Positions 29,833 through 38,078 of a DNA stretch of 39,976 bases are shown piece after piece. This DNA is from an uncultured Bacilli bacterium. Its GTDB lineage: Bacteria > Bacillota_I > Bacilli_A > RF39 > UBA660. The translations under genes and the position numbers were made by a program. The stretch lies in contig CAKOIM010000011.1 of NCBI GenBank assembly GCA_934086815.1, forward strand, positions 1-39,976. The letters are read 5' to 3'. Below the pieces are notes generated by a model. That model was not told where the DNA came from. It saw only the letters and a list, made by a program, of their open reading frames with translations, and ran no database searches. The stretch's first letter is position 1, and each line of letters begins with the position of its first letter.

Positions 29833-32460
29833 ATGGAAAAATATGTATATTTGTTTAATGAAGGTAATAAAGATATGCGAAATTTACTTGGAGGAAAAGG
29901 TGCCAATTTAGCAGAAATGACTAATATAGGTTTACCTGTGCCACAAGGATTTACTATTACTACAAATGCTTGTAATAAATATTATGCGGATAATGAAGTA
30001 TTAGATGAATTAATTATAAATCAAATAAAAAATGCTATAGTTCTTTTAGAAAAAAATGGAACTAAGAAGTTTGGCGATATAGAAAATCCTTTGCTTTTAA
30101 GTGTCAGGAGTGGGGCTAGAGTAAGTATGCCAGGGATGATGGATACGGTTTTAAATCTAGGATTAAATGATGATATAGCTAAAAACTATGCAGAAAAAAC
30201 AAATAATACAAGATTTGTATATGACTCTTATCGAAGATTTATACAAATGTATGCGGATGTAGTAAAAGGATTAGATAAGTCTAAATTTGAAAAAGTAATA
30301 GATAAAATTAAAAGTAATAAAGGAATAAAAAATGATATTGATTTAGATGAAGTTGACATGATTAATATTACATCTGAATTTAAAAAACTATATTCTGAAT
30401 TAGCTTTAGAAGAATTTCCTCAAGATCCAGTTTATCAATTAATTGAAGCTGTAAAAGCTGTATTTAGAAGTTGGCATAATGAAAGAGCTATATATTATCG
30501 AAGGCTTAATGATATTCCAGAAGAATGGGGAACGGCGGTAAATGTTCAAGAAATGGTTTATGGAAATAACGGAATTAATTCAGGAACTGGGGTAGCATTT
30601 ACTAGAAATCCAGCAACTGGGGAAGATGTGTTATTTGGAGAGTATTTAATTAATGCTCAAGGAGAAGATGTTGTAGCAGGAATTAGAACTCCGGAAGCAA
30701 TAGCTACTTTAAAAGAAAAAATGCCAAGAATATATGATGAATTTTTAAAAATAGCTAAATTATTAGAAAATCATTATAAAGATATGCAAGATATGGAATT
30801 TACAATTGAAAATGGGAAATTATATATCTTACAAACAAGAAATGGCAAAAGAACTGCGAAAGCGGCGGTTAAAATTGCTGTTGATTTAGTCAAAGAAGGA
30901 AAAATTACAAAAGAAGAATCTTTACAAATGGTAGAGCCTAATCAATTAGAAGCTTTACTTCATAAAACGTTTACAAAAGAAGCTTTAGAAAATGGGAAAA
31001 TTATTGCCACTGGCTTAGCAGCATCACCAGGTGCTGGATCTGGACAAATATATTTTAATGCAAGTGATGTTATAAAAAATAAGAAAAAGAAAATTAAATC
31101 AATTTTAGTAAGGTTAGAAACTTCTCCGGAAGATATTGAAGGAATGCACTCTAGTGAGGGAGTTATAACTATAAGAGGTGGAATGACTTCGCATGCTGCA
31201 GTAGTAGCAAGAGGCATGGGTATATGTTGTGTAAGTGGAGTTTCATCATTTATAATTGATGAAGAAAATAAAACAATTAAATGTAATGATAAAATATATC
31301 ATGAAGGTGATTATTTATCTATTGATGGAACTACTGGTAATATTTATGAAGGAAAATTAGATCTTGTTCAAGCAACTATTAGTGGAGACTTTAAGGAATT
31401 TATGTCCTGGGCAGATGGCGTTAGAACTTTAAAAATAAGAACAAATGCTGATACATATAAAGATGCTTTAGAAGCTAAAAACTTTGGTGCTGAAGGCATA
31501 GGTTTATGTCGTACGGAACATATGTTTTTTGATAGTGAAAGGTTGTTTAATTTCCGAAAAATGATTTGTTCAGTAACTAAAGAAGAAAGAGAAAATGCTT
31601 TAGAAAAGATTTTACCATATCAACAAGAAGACTTTGAAAAGTTATTTGAAGCAACATCACCATATAGGGTTATTATTAGATACTTAGATCCGCCTTTACA
31701 TGAATTTCTACCAAAAACTGATGAAGAAATAGAGGAATTGGCTAAGGCTTTAAATAAATCTAAAGAAGATATTTTAGAAGTCGTTTCTTCATTAAAAGAA
31801 TTTAATCCAATGATGGGGCATAGAGGTTGTAGACTAGCTATAACATACCCAGAGATAGCTATTATGCAAACAAAAGCAGTTATAAATGCTGCGATAAATT
31901 GTACTAAAAAAGGTTTAACTGTAGTTCCAGAAATTATGCTTCCTTTAATTGGAGATGTTAATGAATTAAAATATTTGAAAAATATAATTAAATCTACGGC
32001 TGATGAATTATTAAATAATGCAAATATTAAAATTGATTATGAAATAGGTACTATGATTGAATTGCCAAGAGCGGCACTATTAGCAGACCAAATAGCCGAA
32101 GAAGCTCAATTCTTTAGTTTTGGTACTAATGATTTAACACAAATGTGCTTTGGATTTTCTCGAGATGATGCTGGTAAATTTTTAAATACTTATTATGATA
32201 AGAAAATATTTACAACTGATCCATTTAAACATATAGATACAAGTGGAGTTGGTGAACTTGTTAGAATTGCTAAAGAAAAAGCAAGAAGTGTTAATCCTCA
32301 AATTAGTCTTGGAATATGCGGTGAACATGGCGGAGATCCAAAAAGTATAGAATTTTGTCATAAAATAGGGTTAGATTATGTTTCATGCTCTCCTTATAGA
32401 GTTCCAATTGCAAGGCTTGCTGCAGCTTTGGCCGCAATTAAATATAAAAATACAAAATAA
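29833..32460 (+). CDS. ppdK: pyruvate, phosphate dikinase
   Basis: Interconverts pyruvate + ATP + Pi and PEP + AMP + PPi, through a swivelling phosphohistidine domain. Seen: N-terminal ATP-grasp with LLGGKGANLAEMTNIGLPVP near residues 18-37 and LLSVRSGARVSMPGMMDTVL near 90-109. The central swivel domain has GGMTSHAAVVARGMGICCVSG near residues 449-469, in which the His is phosphorylated. The C-terminal PEP/pyruvate domain has EGIGLCRTEHMF near 555, FGTNDLTQMCFGFSRDD near 763 and LGICGEHGGDP with the catalytic Cys near 827. Length 875 aa, complete. In anaerobes with PPi-based glycolysis it works in the ATP-forming direction. It is a single gene with its own promoter and terminator. Confidence 0.98.
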   Translation: MEKYVYLFNEGNKDMRNLLGGKGANLAEMTNIGLPVPQGFTITTNACNKYYADNEVLDELIINQIKNAIVLLEKNGTKKFGDIENPLLLSVRSGARVSMPGMMDTVLNLGLNDDIAKNYAEKTNNTRFVYDSYRRFIQMYADVVKGLDKSKFEKVIDKIKSNKGIKNDIDLDEVDMINITSEFKKLYSELALEEFPQDPVYQLIEAVKAVFRSWHNERAIYYRRLNDIPEEWGTAVNVQEMVYGNNGINSGTGVAFTRNPATGEDVLFGEYLINAQGEDVVAGIRTPEAIATLKEKMPRIYDEFLKIAKLLENHYKDMQDMEFTIENGKLYILQTRNGKRTAKAAVKIAVDLVKEGKITKEESLQMVEPNQLEALLHKTFTKEALENGKIIATGLAASPGAGSGQIYFNASDVIKNKKKKIKSILVRLETSPEDIEGMHSSEGVITIRGGMTSHAAVVARGMGICCVSGVSSFIIDEENKTIKCNDKIYHEGDYLSIDGTTGNIYEGKLDLVQATISGDFKEFMSWADGVRTLKIRTNADTYKDALEAKNFGAEGIGLCRTEHMFFDSERLFNFRKMICSVTKEERENALEKILPYQQEDFEKLFEATSPYRVIIRYLDPPLHEFLPKTDEEIEELAKALNKSKEDILEVVSSLKEFNPMMGHRGCRLAITYPEIAIMQTKAVINAAINCTKKGLTVVPEIMLPLIGDVNELKYLKNIIKSTADELLNNANIKIDYEIGTMIELPRAALLADQIAEEAQFFSFGTNDLTQMCFGFSRDDAGKFLNTYYDKKIFTTDPFKHIDTSGVGELVRIAKEKARSVNPQISLGICGEHGGDPKSIEFCHKIGLDYVSCSPYRVPIARLAAALAAIKYKNTK

Positions 32461-32470
32461 AGGAAAATAG

Positions 32471-32505
32471 GACTGAAATTATCACATAGTAGTTTCAGTC
32501 TTTTA
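32471..32505 (+). terminator. intrinsic terminator after ppdK
   Basis: GACTGAAA (32471-32478) pairs with TTTCAGTC (32493-32500), extendable by a G-T and an A-T pair, followed by TTTT. Confidence 0.75.
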
Positions 32506-32535
32506 CAATAATATATATAAATTATGGAGGAAGAT

Positions 32536-33114
32536 ATGTTAGCAATTGAAGAAGAAAGAATAACAAAATTAAAGGCTTTAGAATTATTTGATACAAATAA
32601 AATTACAAATTTTGAAGTAGGTACTTTTAAAGGACTCTCAGATATACATAGGTTTTTATTTTCTGACATTTATTCTTTTGCTGGAAAGATTCGTACAGAA
32701 AATATTGCTAAAGGAAATTTTAGATTTGCATCTTGTCTTTATTTAGAGGAAGTTTTAAATAAAATTGATAATATGTCTCAAAATAATTTTGATGATATAA
32801 TTAAGAAATATGTTGAAATGAATATTGCACATCCTTTTCGAGAAGGCAATGGAAGAAGCACTCGCTTATGGCTTGATATGATATTAAAAAAAGAGTTGAA
32901 TATGGTTGTTGATTGGAGCAAGGTTAATAAAGAAGATTATTTATTAGCCATGGAAAGAAGCCCAATTAAAGATACGGAAATTAAATATTTGCTTCAAAAT
33001 GCTTTAACAGATAAAGTGAATAATAGAGAAGTATTTATGAAAGGGATAGATATGAGCTATCAATACGAAGGATATTACACTTATAAATTAGAAGAATTAG
33101 ATTCAATTAACTAA
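32536..33114 (+). CDS. Fic-family AMP-transferase, class III
   Basis: Protein AMP-transferase related to NmFic. Seen: a 192-aa protein with GLSDIHRFLFSDIYSFAGKIR at residues 33-53, the conserved helix and flap region (FAGxxR). AHPFREGNGRSTR at residues 98-110 is the complete catalytic motif with His, acidic residue and Arg. SYQYEG at residues 174-179 fits the (S/T)xxxE(G/N) inhibitory motif placed after the core, which defines class III enzymes, in which oligomerisation controls activity. ATG 32536 is used because GGAGGAAG lies just before it; an ATG at 32524 overlaps that ribosome binding site. It is the second Fic gene in the window, of a different class from the first. Confidence 0.87.
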   Translation: MLAIEEERITKLKALELFDTNKITNFEVGTFKGLSDIHRFLFSDIYSFAGKIRTENIAKGNFRFASCLYLEEVLNKIDNMSQNNFDDIIKKYVEMNIAHPFREGNGRSTRLWLDMILKKELNMVVDWSKVNKEDYLLAMERSPIKDTEIKYLLQNALTDKVNNREVFMKGIDMSYQYEGYYTYKLEELDSIN

Positions 33115-33138
33115 ATAAATAATATAGTATATTTGTAT

Positions 33139-33251
33139 TGTGTTGAAAGACACAGCAGTTTAAAAATGTTAATCGCTTCCGAGTGGTGCGATAAATAAAT
33201 GATCTCGGTTGTAAATTTAGAAAATTTTATTCATGTGAATAAAGTTTTTTT
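33139..33251 (+). ncRNA. possible structured RNA with a pseudoknot and terminator
   Basis: Between the class III fic gene and the relA-like promoter there is no ORF but three structural elements. A TGTGT/ACACA hairpin lies at 33139-33154. A stem ATCGC (33172-33176) / GCGAT (33188-33192) has a loop containing CCGAG (33179-33183), able to pair with CTCGG (33204-33208), which makes an H-type pseudoknot. An intrinsic terminator follows at 33226-33251. The stretch 33171-33210 is clearly richer in G+C than its surroundings. I cannot match it to a known RNA family. It could be an independent small RNA or the structured 3' end of the fic mRNA. Confidence 0.4.
33226..33251 (+). terminator. intrinsic terminator upstream of the relA-like gene
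   Basis: TTTATTC (33226-33232) pairs with GAATAAA (33237-33243) around ATGT, followed by G and seven Ts. AT-rich stem but well-formed T run. Confidence 0.6.
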
Positions 33252-33265
33252 ATGCATCAATTTTA

Positions 33266-33294
33266 TTGACCATTTTTAAAAATAAGAGTAAAAT
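33266..33294 (+). promoter_or_regulatory. sigma-A promoter of the relA-like gene
   Basis: TTGACC (33266-33271), 17-bp spacer, TAAAAT (33289-33294), 25 bp before the ATG. It rules out the longer in-frame TTG start at 33266. Confidence 0.65.
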
Positions 33295-33319
33295 AATAAG
33301 AAATTTAGATGGAGGGTTT

Positions 33320-34765
33320 ATGAGTAGAGATAATTTATGTATAAATGACCTAATAAAAAAAGTTAAGGTGTATGAGCCATTATTAGTTTGGAAAGTAAAA
33401 AAAGCTTATGAATACGCTAAAGCTTTACATGAAGGACAATATAGACAAAGCGGAGAACCTTATATAATTCATCCTTTAAATGTTGCTTATATTCTCGCAG
33501 AAATGAATGCTGATATAGATACTATTTGTGCAGGGCTTCTTCATGATACTTTAGAAGATACAAAAGCTACTAAAAAAGATATTGTTAATGATTTTAATGA
33601 AACCGTTGCTAATTTAGTAGATGGTGTAACTAAATTATCTAAAATGAACTTTTCTTCAAAACAAGATGAAAATTATGCTAATACGAGAAAAATTATTACA
33701 AGTATTACTGAAGATGTAAGGATAATAATTATTAAACTTGCTGATAGATTACATAATATGCGTACTTTACAATATAAAACTTTATTTAAGCAAAAGGAAA
33801 ATGCTATGGAGACAATGGATATATTTGTGCCTATGGCTTATGCAATCGGAGCTTATCGAATAAAGTCAGAGTTGGAAGATTTATCACTACAATATTTATA
33901 TCCAGATAAATATGAGCAAATAAAAGACTTAAAATTAAAATTAGAAAATGAAAGCATAGACTCTTTACAAAAAATGAAATATAAAATAATAAGTATTTTA
34001 GATGATAAAAAATTAGAAAATGAAATAAAAATTAGAACCAAAAATATTTATGGAATATATAAAAAAATAAATGAAGGCCAAAAATTAAATGAAATTCATG
34101 ATTTAGTTGCTTTAAAAGTAATGGTGGATGAATTAGATGATTGTTATCGAACATTAGGTTTTGTTCATAATGTATACCACCCAGTAAATAGTAAATTTAA
34201 AGATTTTATATGTAATCCTAAAACAAATATGTATCGAAGTTTACATACTACTGTGTTTGGCCCGGAAAACCAATTGGTTCAAGTGCAAATTAGGACATTT
34301 GCTATGGATAAAGTTGATTCTTTTGGATTACCTGCATATTGGAGTATAAAAAAGGGAAATGCTAGAAATGAAATGCAAGAAGACTTAAAGAAAAAATTTC
34401 AATTTTTTAAATCTTTAGTAGAAATTAATTCTATGTTCGGAGATAATCAAGAGTTTGTAACACAAGTAAAACAAGAATTATTTTCAGATAAAGTTTATGT
34501 TTATACTCCGAAAGGAGATGTTGTTGAATTGCCTAAGGGTTCAACTCCGATTGATTTTGCTTATAAGATAAGTAATGAGGTCGGAAATAATTTAGTTTGT
34601 GCATATGTAAATGGGGAAAGAGTACCTATAAATTATATTTTAAAAAATAAAGATAGAATTAAAATTATTTCTAATGATTTGTCGCATGGACCTAAAAAAG
34701 AATGGGCTGATGTAGTTCAAACTAGTTATGCGAGAAAAAGAATCTTAGATTTCAATGATAAATAA
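33320..34765 (+). CDS. short RelA/SpoT-type protein (HD, synthetase and TGS domains)
   Basis: RSH proteins make and degrade (p)ppGpp. Seen: an N-terminal HD hydrolase domain with YIIHPLNVAYILAEM near residues 47-61 and LLHDTLEDT near 72-80, where the metal-binding HDxxED is intact. The synthetase domain has RTKNIYGIYKKI near 238-249, IHDLVALKVM near 256 with the Mg-binding Asp, and RSLHTTVFGP near 305. VQVQIRTFAMDKV comes near 319, then a TGS domain DKVYVYTPKGDVVELPKGST near 391-410. It ends at 481 aa, without the helical, zinc/CC and ACT regions of full-length Rel. The catalytic Glu of the ExQIRT motif is Gln321 here, and the AAHW block reads LPAYW, so synthetase activity is doubtful and a hydrolase role is favoured. 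The start follows GGAGGG at 33311-33316. Confidence 0.87.
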   Translation: MSRDNLCINDLIKKVKVYEPLLVWKVKKAYEYAKALHEGQYRQSGEPYIIHPLNVAYILAEMNADIDTICAGLLHDTLEDTKATKKDIVNDFNETVANLVDGVTKLSKMNFSSKQDENYANTRKIITSITEDVRIIIIKLADRLHNMRTLQYKTLFKQKENAMETMDIFVPMAYAIGAYRIKSELEDLSLQYLYPDKYEQIKDLKLKLENESIDSLQKMKYKIISILDDKKLENEIKIRTKNIYGIYKKINEGQKLNEIHDLVALKVMVDELDDCYRTLGFVHNVYHPVNSKFKDFICNPKTNMYRSLHTTVFGPENQLVQVQIRTFAMDKVDSFGLPAYWSIKKGNARNEMQEDLKKKFQFFKSLVEINSMFGDNQEFVTQVKQELFSDKVYVYTPKGDVVELPKGSTPIDFAYKISNEVGNNLVCAYVNGERVPINYILKNKDRIKIISNDLSHGPKKEWADVVQTSYARKRILDFNDK

Positions 34766-34830
34766 TAAAAAAGACTAGCTTTTATTTATTATTCATAGTA
34801 CAATGAAAACAACAGAAGGGTGGGTTTAAA

Positions 34831-36552
34831 ATGGAAAAATTAACAGGATATGCATCGATTGATAAACCTTGGTTAAAGTATTATCCAAAATATATTATAG
34901 ATGCTGATATACCTAAGATGACAATGTATGAATATTTATTGGAAGCAAATAATTACTATCCAAACAGAATAGCTTTAAACTATTTTGATAAGAAAATATC
35001 TTATGGAGAATTAATTGAAAAAATAGATATTACAGCACTTAGCTTAATGCAAATGGGAATAAAAAAAGGAGATATTATTACGATATGTTTACCTACAGTT
35101 CCAGAATTTATTTATTTGTTTTATGCAATAAGTAAAATTGGGGCAGTGGCTAATATGATAGATCCTCGTAAAAGTACGGAAGAAATGATTGAATATAGCA
35201 ATAGTGTTAAATCAAAATTATTTATTGTAGTTGATACAGTGTTAGATAAAATTAAAAATCTAAAAGAAAATACAGATATAGAATTTATTGTGGCTATTTC
35301 TCCGGCAGATTCAATGCCTAAAAAAATGCAAAAATTATATAATTTAAAAAATGGCTTTAAGAAAAAGAAAAAAGATATTATATATTGGGATGATTTTTAT
35401 CAATTGGGAATAGAAAGAAAACATAATATTATTAAAGAAGATTTTCCAAAATATGAGGAAAATACACCAGTTGCAATTGTATATACCGGAGGTACTACGG
35501 GTAAAAGTAAAGGTGTTATATTATCAAATGATAATATAAATGCTACGGCTTATCAAACTTTAACTTGCGGTTATCTTTTTGAAAGAAAGCATGTTTGGTT
35601 AAACATTATGCCACCATTTATTGCTTATGGAATAGGTAATGGTCTTCATTTACCACTTATATGTGGTATGGAAATGATTGTTGTTCCTGCATTTGATCCG
35701 AATAAATTTGATAGATTATTACAAAAGTATCATCCTAATCATATGACTGGTGTTCCAACTCATTATGATAGTATTGTAAATAGTAAAATTTTGAAAAAAG
35801 AATCTTTAAATTATATTATGTCAGCTATAGTAGGCGGAGATAAATTAGATGAAACAAGAGAAAATATAATTAATAAATACTTTTTTGAACATCGTTGTGA
35901 TTTTAAAATATCAAAAGGATATGGAATGAGTGAAGTAGCCGCTGCAGTTTGTGCTGCAGGAATTGATAGTGAAAATGAAATTGGTTCTGTAGGTATACCT
36001 TTTCATCATATAACAATGGCTATTTTTGATCCGGAAACAAATGAAGAATTAAAATATGGCGAAGTCGGAGAGTTATGTATTACAGGACCTAATACTATGG
36101 TTGGTTATTATAATAATGAAGAAGAAACTAATAAAATTATTCGTGTTCATAAAGACGGTCTTAAATGGGTTCATTCCGGAGATTATGCATATATTACTGA
36201 AAATGGAAAAGTATTTATTAAAGGGAGAATAAAAGAAATGATTATTCGCCATGATGGTTTTAAAGTATTTCCAATAGCTATTGAAGAAGCTATATGTGCC
36301 GATGTAAATGTTAATACATGTAAGGTCGTAGGTATTAAAGATAAAAATCACTCACAAGGAGAACTTCCGAAGGCTTATGTTGTCTTAAAAGAAAATAGAA
36401 TAAATAAAGAAGAAATAAAAAAACAATTACTAAAAGGATGTGAAGAAAAGTTAGCTGAATATATGCAACCAGTAGATATTGTTTTTATTGATAAATTACC
36501 ACTTACAAAAATAGGTAAGATAGATTTTATGAAATTAAAAGAATATAATTAA
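34831..36552 (+). CDS. AMP-forming acyl-CoA ligase
   Basis: Adenylate-forming enzyme that activates a carboxylic acid as acyl-AMP and then usually transfers it to CoA. Seen: core motif A3 YTGGTTGKSKGVILS near residues 218-232 (P-loop-like), and NIMPPFIAYGIGNGLHLPL near 264-282. KGYGMSEVAAAV (A5) lies near 364, GEVGELCITGPNTMVGYYN (A6-A7) near 410-428, SGDYAY (A7) near 449, and GRIKEMIIRHDGFKVFP (A8 hinge) near 467-483. The final PLTKIGKIDFMKL near 557-569 holds the catalytic Lys of A10. The length of 573 aa is normal for medium/long-chain acyl-CoA or related ligases. The N-terminus YASIDKPWLKYYP is common to fatty-acid ligase-like proteins of gut Bacillota. Substrate is not predictable. An intrinsic terminator follows. 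Confidence 0.88.
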   Translation: MEKLTGYASIDKPWLKYYPKYIIDADIPKMTMYEYLLEANNYYPNRIALNYFDKKISYGELIEKIDITALSLMQMGIKKGDIITICLPTVPEFIYLFYAISKIGAVANMIDPRKSTEEMIEYSNSVKSKLFIVVDTVLDKIKNLKENTDIEFIVAISPADSMPKKMQKLYNLKNGFKKKKKDIIYWDDFYQLGIERKHNIIKEDFPKYEENTPVAIVYTGGTTGKSKGVILSNDNINATAYQTLTCGYLFERKHVWLNIMPPFIAYGIGNGLHLPLICGMEMIVVPAFDPNKFDRLLQKYHPNHMTGVPTHYDSIVNSKILKKESLNYIMSAIVGGDKLDETRENIINKYFFEHRCDFKISKGYGMSEVAAAVCAAGIDSENEIGSVGIPFHHITMAIFDPETNEELKYGEVGELCITGPNTMVGYYNNEEETNKIIRVHKDGLKWVHSGDYAYITENGKVFIKGRIKEMIIRHDGFKVFPIAIEEAICADVNVNTCKVVGIKDKNHSQGELPKAYVVLKENRINKEEIKKQLLKGCEEKLAEYMQPVDIVFIDKLPLTKIGKIDFMKLKEYN

Positions 36553-36580
36553 AAGTTTAGTGTTTTTGCTAAACTTTTTT
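36551..36580 (+). terminator. intrinsic terminator after the acyl-CoA ligase gene
   Basis: AAAAGTTTAG (36551-36560) pairs perfectly with CTAAACTTTT (36569-36578), T-rich loop, followed by TT. Confidence 0.85.
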
Positions 36581-36581
36581 G

Positions 36582-36730
36582 TGTGCCGTGCATGGTATAT
36601 AAATCAGGTGGTGAAAGTCTACTATAGGCAAGAGGCTGTTAAAAGAGTTGTATCTTACAAAAGAGCAAGTGGGATTGATGGAATGAAAGTAGAAGAGTTT
36701 ATATACCCCAAAAATGGAGATAAGCAATGA
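36582..36730 (+). pseudogene. group II intron / reverse transcriptase remnant
   Basis: The frame 36608-36730 reads a short stretch with QEAVKRVVSYKRASGIDGMK followed by VEEF. This matches the start of group II intron-encoded reverse transcriptases (EAxxRVxxNKGAxGIDGxTxxEF, RT domain 0) and breaks off after about 40 codons at TGA. The DNA just before it, with GGTGGTGAAAGTCTACTATAGG-like bases at 36607-36628, resembles the structured intron RNA that precedes such ORFs. GTGTGCCGTG at 36581-36590 could be near an intron 5' end. Nearly all of the enzyme is missing. Assignment is from memory of the family. Confidence 0.65.
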
Positions 36731-36754
36731 TAGTAACAAAGATTTTATAGAATT
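36726..36754 (+). repeat. 29-bp exact copy of part of the radical SAM gene (upstream copy)
   Basis: Positions 36726-36754 (AATGATAGTAACAAAGATTT and the next nine bases) are identical to 39762-39790 inside the radical SAM gene. The similarity stops sharply on both sides. It begins on the stop codon of the intron remnant and ends 28 bp before the operon promoter. Confidence 0.9.
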
Positions 36755-36781
36755 TATGATTTTAAAAAAACAAAAAATGTA

Positions 36782-36810
36782 TTGACATACAATAATAAAA
36801 ATGATAAATT
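36782..36810 (+). promoter_or_regulatory. sigma-A promoter of the nucleotidyltransferase-radical SAM operon
   Basis: Perfect TTGACA (36782-36787), 17-bp spacer, TAAATT (36805-36810). Transcription would start near 36817, so the 27-codon ORF at 36840 is the first gene of the transcript. Confidence 0.75.
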
Positions 36811-36839
36811 AAATTAAATTTTATTTAAGAGGTTTTTGT

Positions 36840-36923
36840 ATGATTAAGGAATTAGGTATGAAAATTGCTAGTATTTTTATCAAAAAGAACATTTTTTTAG
36901 TAAGATGTTCTGCTTTTCTATGA
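36840..36923 (+). CDS. 27-aa peptide ORF at the head of the operon
   Basis: ATG 36840 is preceded by AAGAGGT, six to seven bases upstream, a better site than that of the next gene. The product starts MIKELGMKIASIF, continues through Lys-Lys-Asn and a hydrophobic Ile-Phe-Leu-Val, and ends with an Arg-Cys-Ser-Ala-Phe-Leu tail. A single Cys sits four residues from the end. It could be a leader peptide that controls the operon, a peptide substrate for the radical SAM enzyme, or a chance ORF. The 3' half is also a hairpin (36886-36911), which favours leader or attenuator use. No family recognised. Confidence 0.45.
   Translation: MIKELGMKIASIFIKKNIFLVRCSAFL
36886..36917 (+). promoter_or_regulatory. 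hairpin inside the peptide ORF, possible attenuator
   Basis: AGAACAT (36886-36892) pairs perfectly with ATGTTCT (36905-36911) around a 12-nt loop, followed by GCTTTTC. It overlaps the last third of the 27-codon ORF, as in leader-peptide attenuators, but the T run is short. Confidence 0.35.
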
Positions 36924-36938
36924 AATTGGTGCTAAAAC

Positions 36939-38078
36939 ATGAAAATATTGGAATATGAAAAAATTAAACTAAAATACATTCAAAAATATCAAAATAAAAT
37001 AATTAATTTGAGAAATGAATATGTAAATATTTATAAGGAAATAACAATTAAAGATTTTATTGAAATTAATATGAAATATAGAAATTATATAATTCAGATG
37101 ATACAAGAGTTAGCAAATGAATTCAAAAAAATACATAAAATTGATTTTTGTATTACTCTTAGTGGAAGTCTAGGAAGAAATTCAAACACTTTATTTAGCG
37201 ATGTTGATATAAATTATCTAACATGTAGTTGTGATTATAAGGTTATTATTGATATTGAAGATAAAATTAATTTTATTATACAAGATGTTTTAAAATTTAG
37301 GGGGAAAGATAAAATACATAGTTTAGTAGTCTATTTACCATTAATATCAAATAAAAAAATAAATTTACAAAATGATAATTTATATAAATTAGTATTTGAC
37401 GATGGAATTTTAAATATACCATGTAGAAAGAATTCAAAAAAATTATTATTTGAAATGTATAATTCAACTAGAAATCTAAATGATGTTATAAATTATTTTA
37501 ATTCAAATGATACAAAAGATTGTATTAATGAATGGACTTATTGTTTTAAATTTATTTATTCTAGCAGGTATAAAAATATATTTGATAGGCAAAGAAAAGT
37601 ATGTAATGATTTAAGTGAAGTTCAAAATTTTAAAAAAGATTTAATAGAAGACATTAGTGAAAACGATATATATATAGATTCTTCAATAAAAAAAATAAAA
37701 AATTATAAATTAAAGTATATTTATAAAACAAGCGTTTTATTTAATTTTTATAAATTATTAGCTATCGATTTTAGAATGGAAAAAGATGTTAATGAGTTTA
37801 ATATTGATTGCTTTTTTTTAAAAAGTAAAAAATTAGATAAAAAAATATTTATTTATTTTTATAAATATTTGGGTGTCATACAAGATTTACAGTATATTCT
37901 AGATTTAAAACAAATCGATTTAAGTTCTCATTCAAATAATTTACTGAATCTTATAGATATCAATAATGATTATAAAAAAATTTTTAATAAAAATAATATA
38001 CTAGACGATTTGAATTTATATAAGAAAAAATTATATGATATGTGTTATAAATTTTTAGGAGGTATAACAAATGAATAA
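36939..38078 (+). CDS. nucleotidyltransferase-fold protein (polymerase beta superfamily)
   Basis: Seen: FCITLSGSLGRNSNTLFSDVD at about residues 70-90 holds the helix-turn GSxGR and the metal-binding SDxD of polymerase-beta-type nucleotidyltransferases, closest to the GlnD/DUF294 pattern GSLGRxxxTxxSDxD. The 69 residues before it form a helical, basic N-terminal region (EYEKIKLKYIQKYQNK). The 285 residues after it are Asn/Lys-rich, probably helical, with no motif I know; conserved His or Asp of an HD domain, as in GlnD, are not seen. Length 379 aa. The ribosome binding site is weak (TTGGTG), so translation may depend on the peptide ORF 15 nt upstream. The 3' end overlaps the next gene by 8 nt. 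The substrate (protein, tRNA or small molecule) is open. Confidence 0.68.
   Translation: MKILEYEKIKLKYIQKYQNKIINLRNEYVNIYKEITIKDFIEINMKYRNYIIQMIQELANEFKKIHKIDFCITLSGSLGRNSNTLFSDVDINYLTCSCDYKVIIDIEDKINFIIQDVLKFRGKDKIHSLVVYLPLISNKKINLQNDNLYKLVFDDGILNIPCRKNSKKLLFEMYNSTRNLNDVINYFNSNDTKDCINEWTYCFKFIYSSRYKNIFDRQRKVCNDLSEVQNFKKDLIEDISENDIYIDSSIKKIKNYKLKYIYKTSVLFNFYKLLAIDFRMEKDVNEFNIDCFFLKSKKLDKKIFIYFYKYLGVIQDLQYILDLKQIDLSSHSNNLLNLIDINNDYKKIFNKNNILDDLNLYKKKLYDMCYKFLGGITNE

Noticed and set aside
33179..33208. T-box, preQ1 or fluoride riboswitch
   Set aside because: None of their consensus segments is present, and the relA-like gene has its own promoter after the terminator.
34761..34791. possible terminator after the relA-like gene
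   Set aside because: AAAAG/CTTTT forms only a 5-bp stem, and the following sequence is not a clean T run, so I do not call it.
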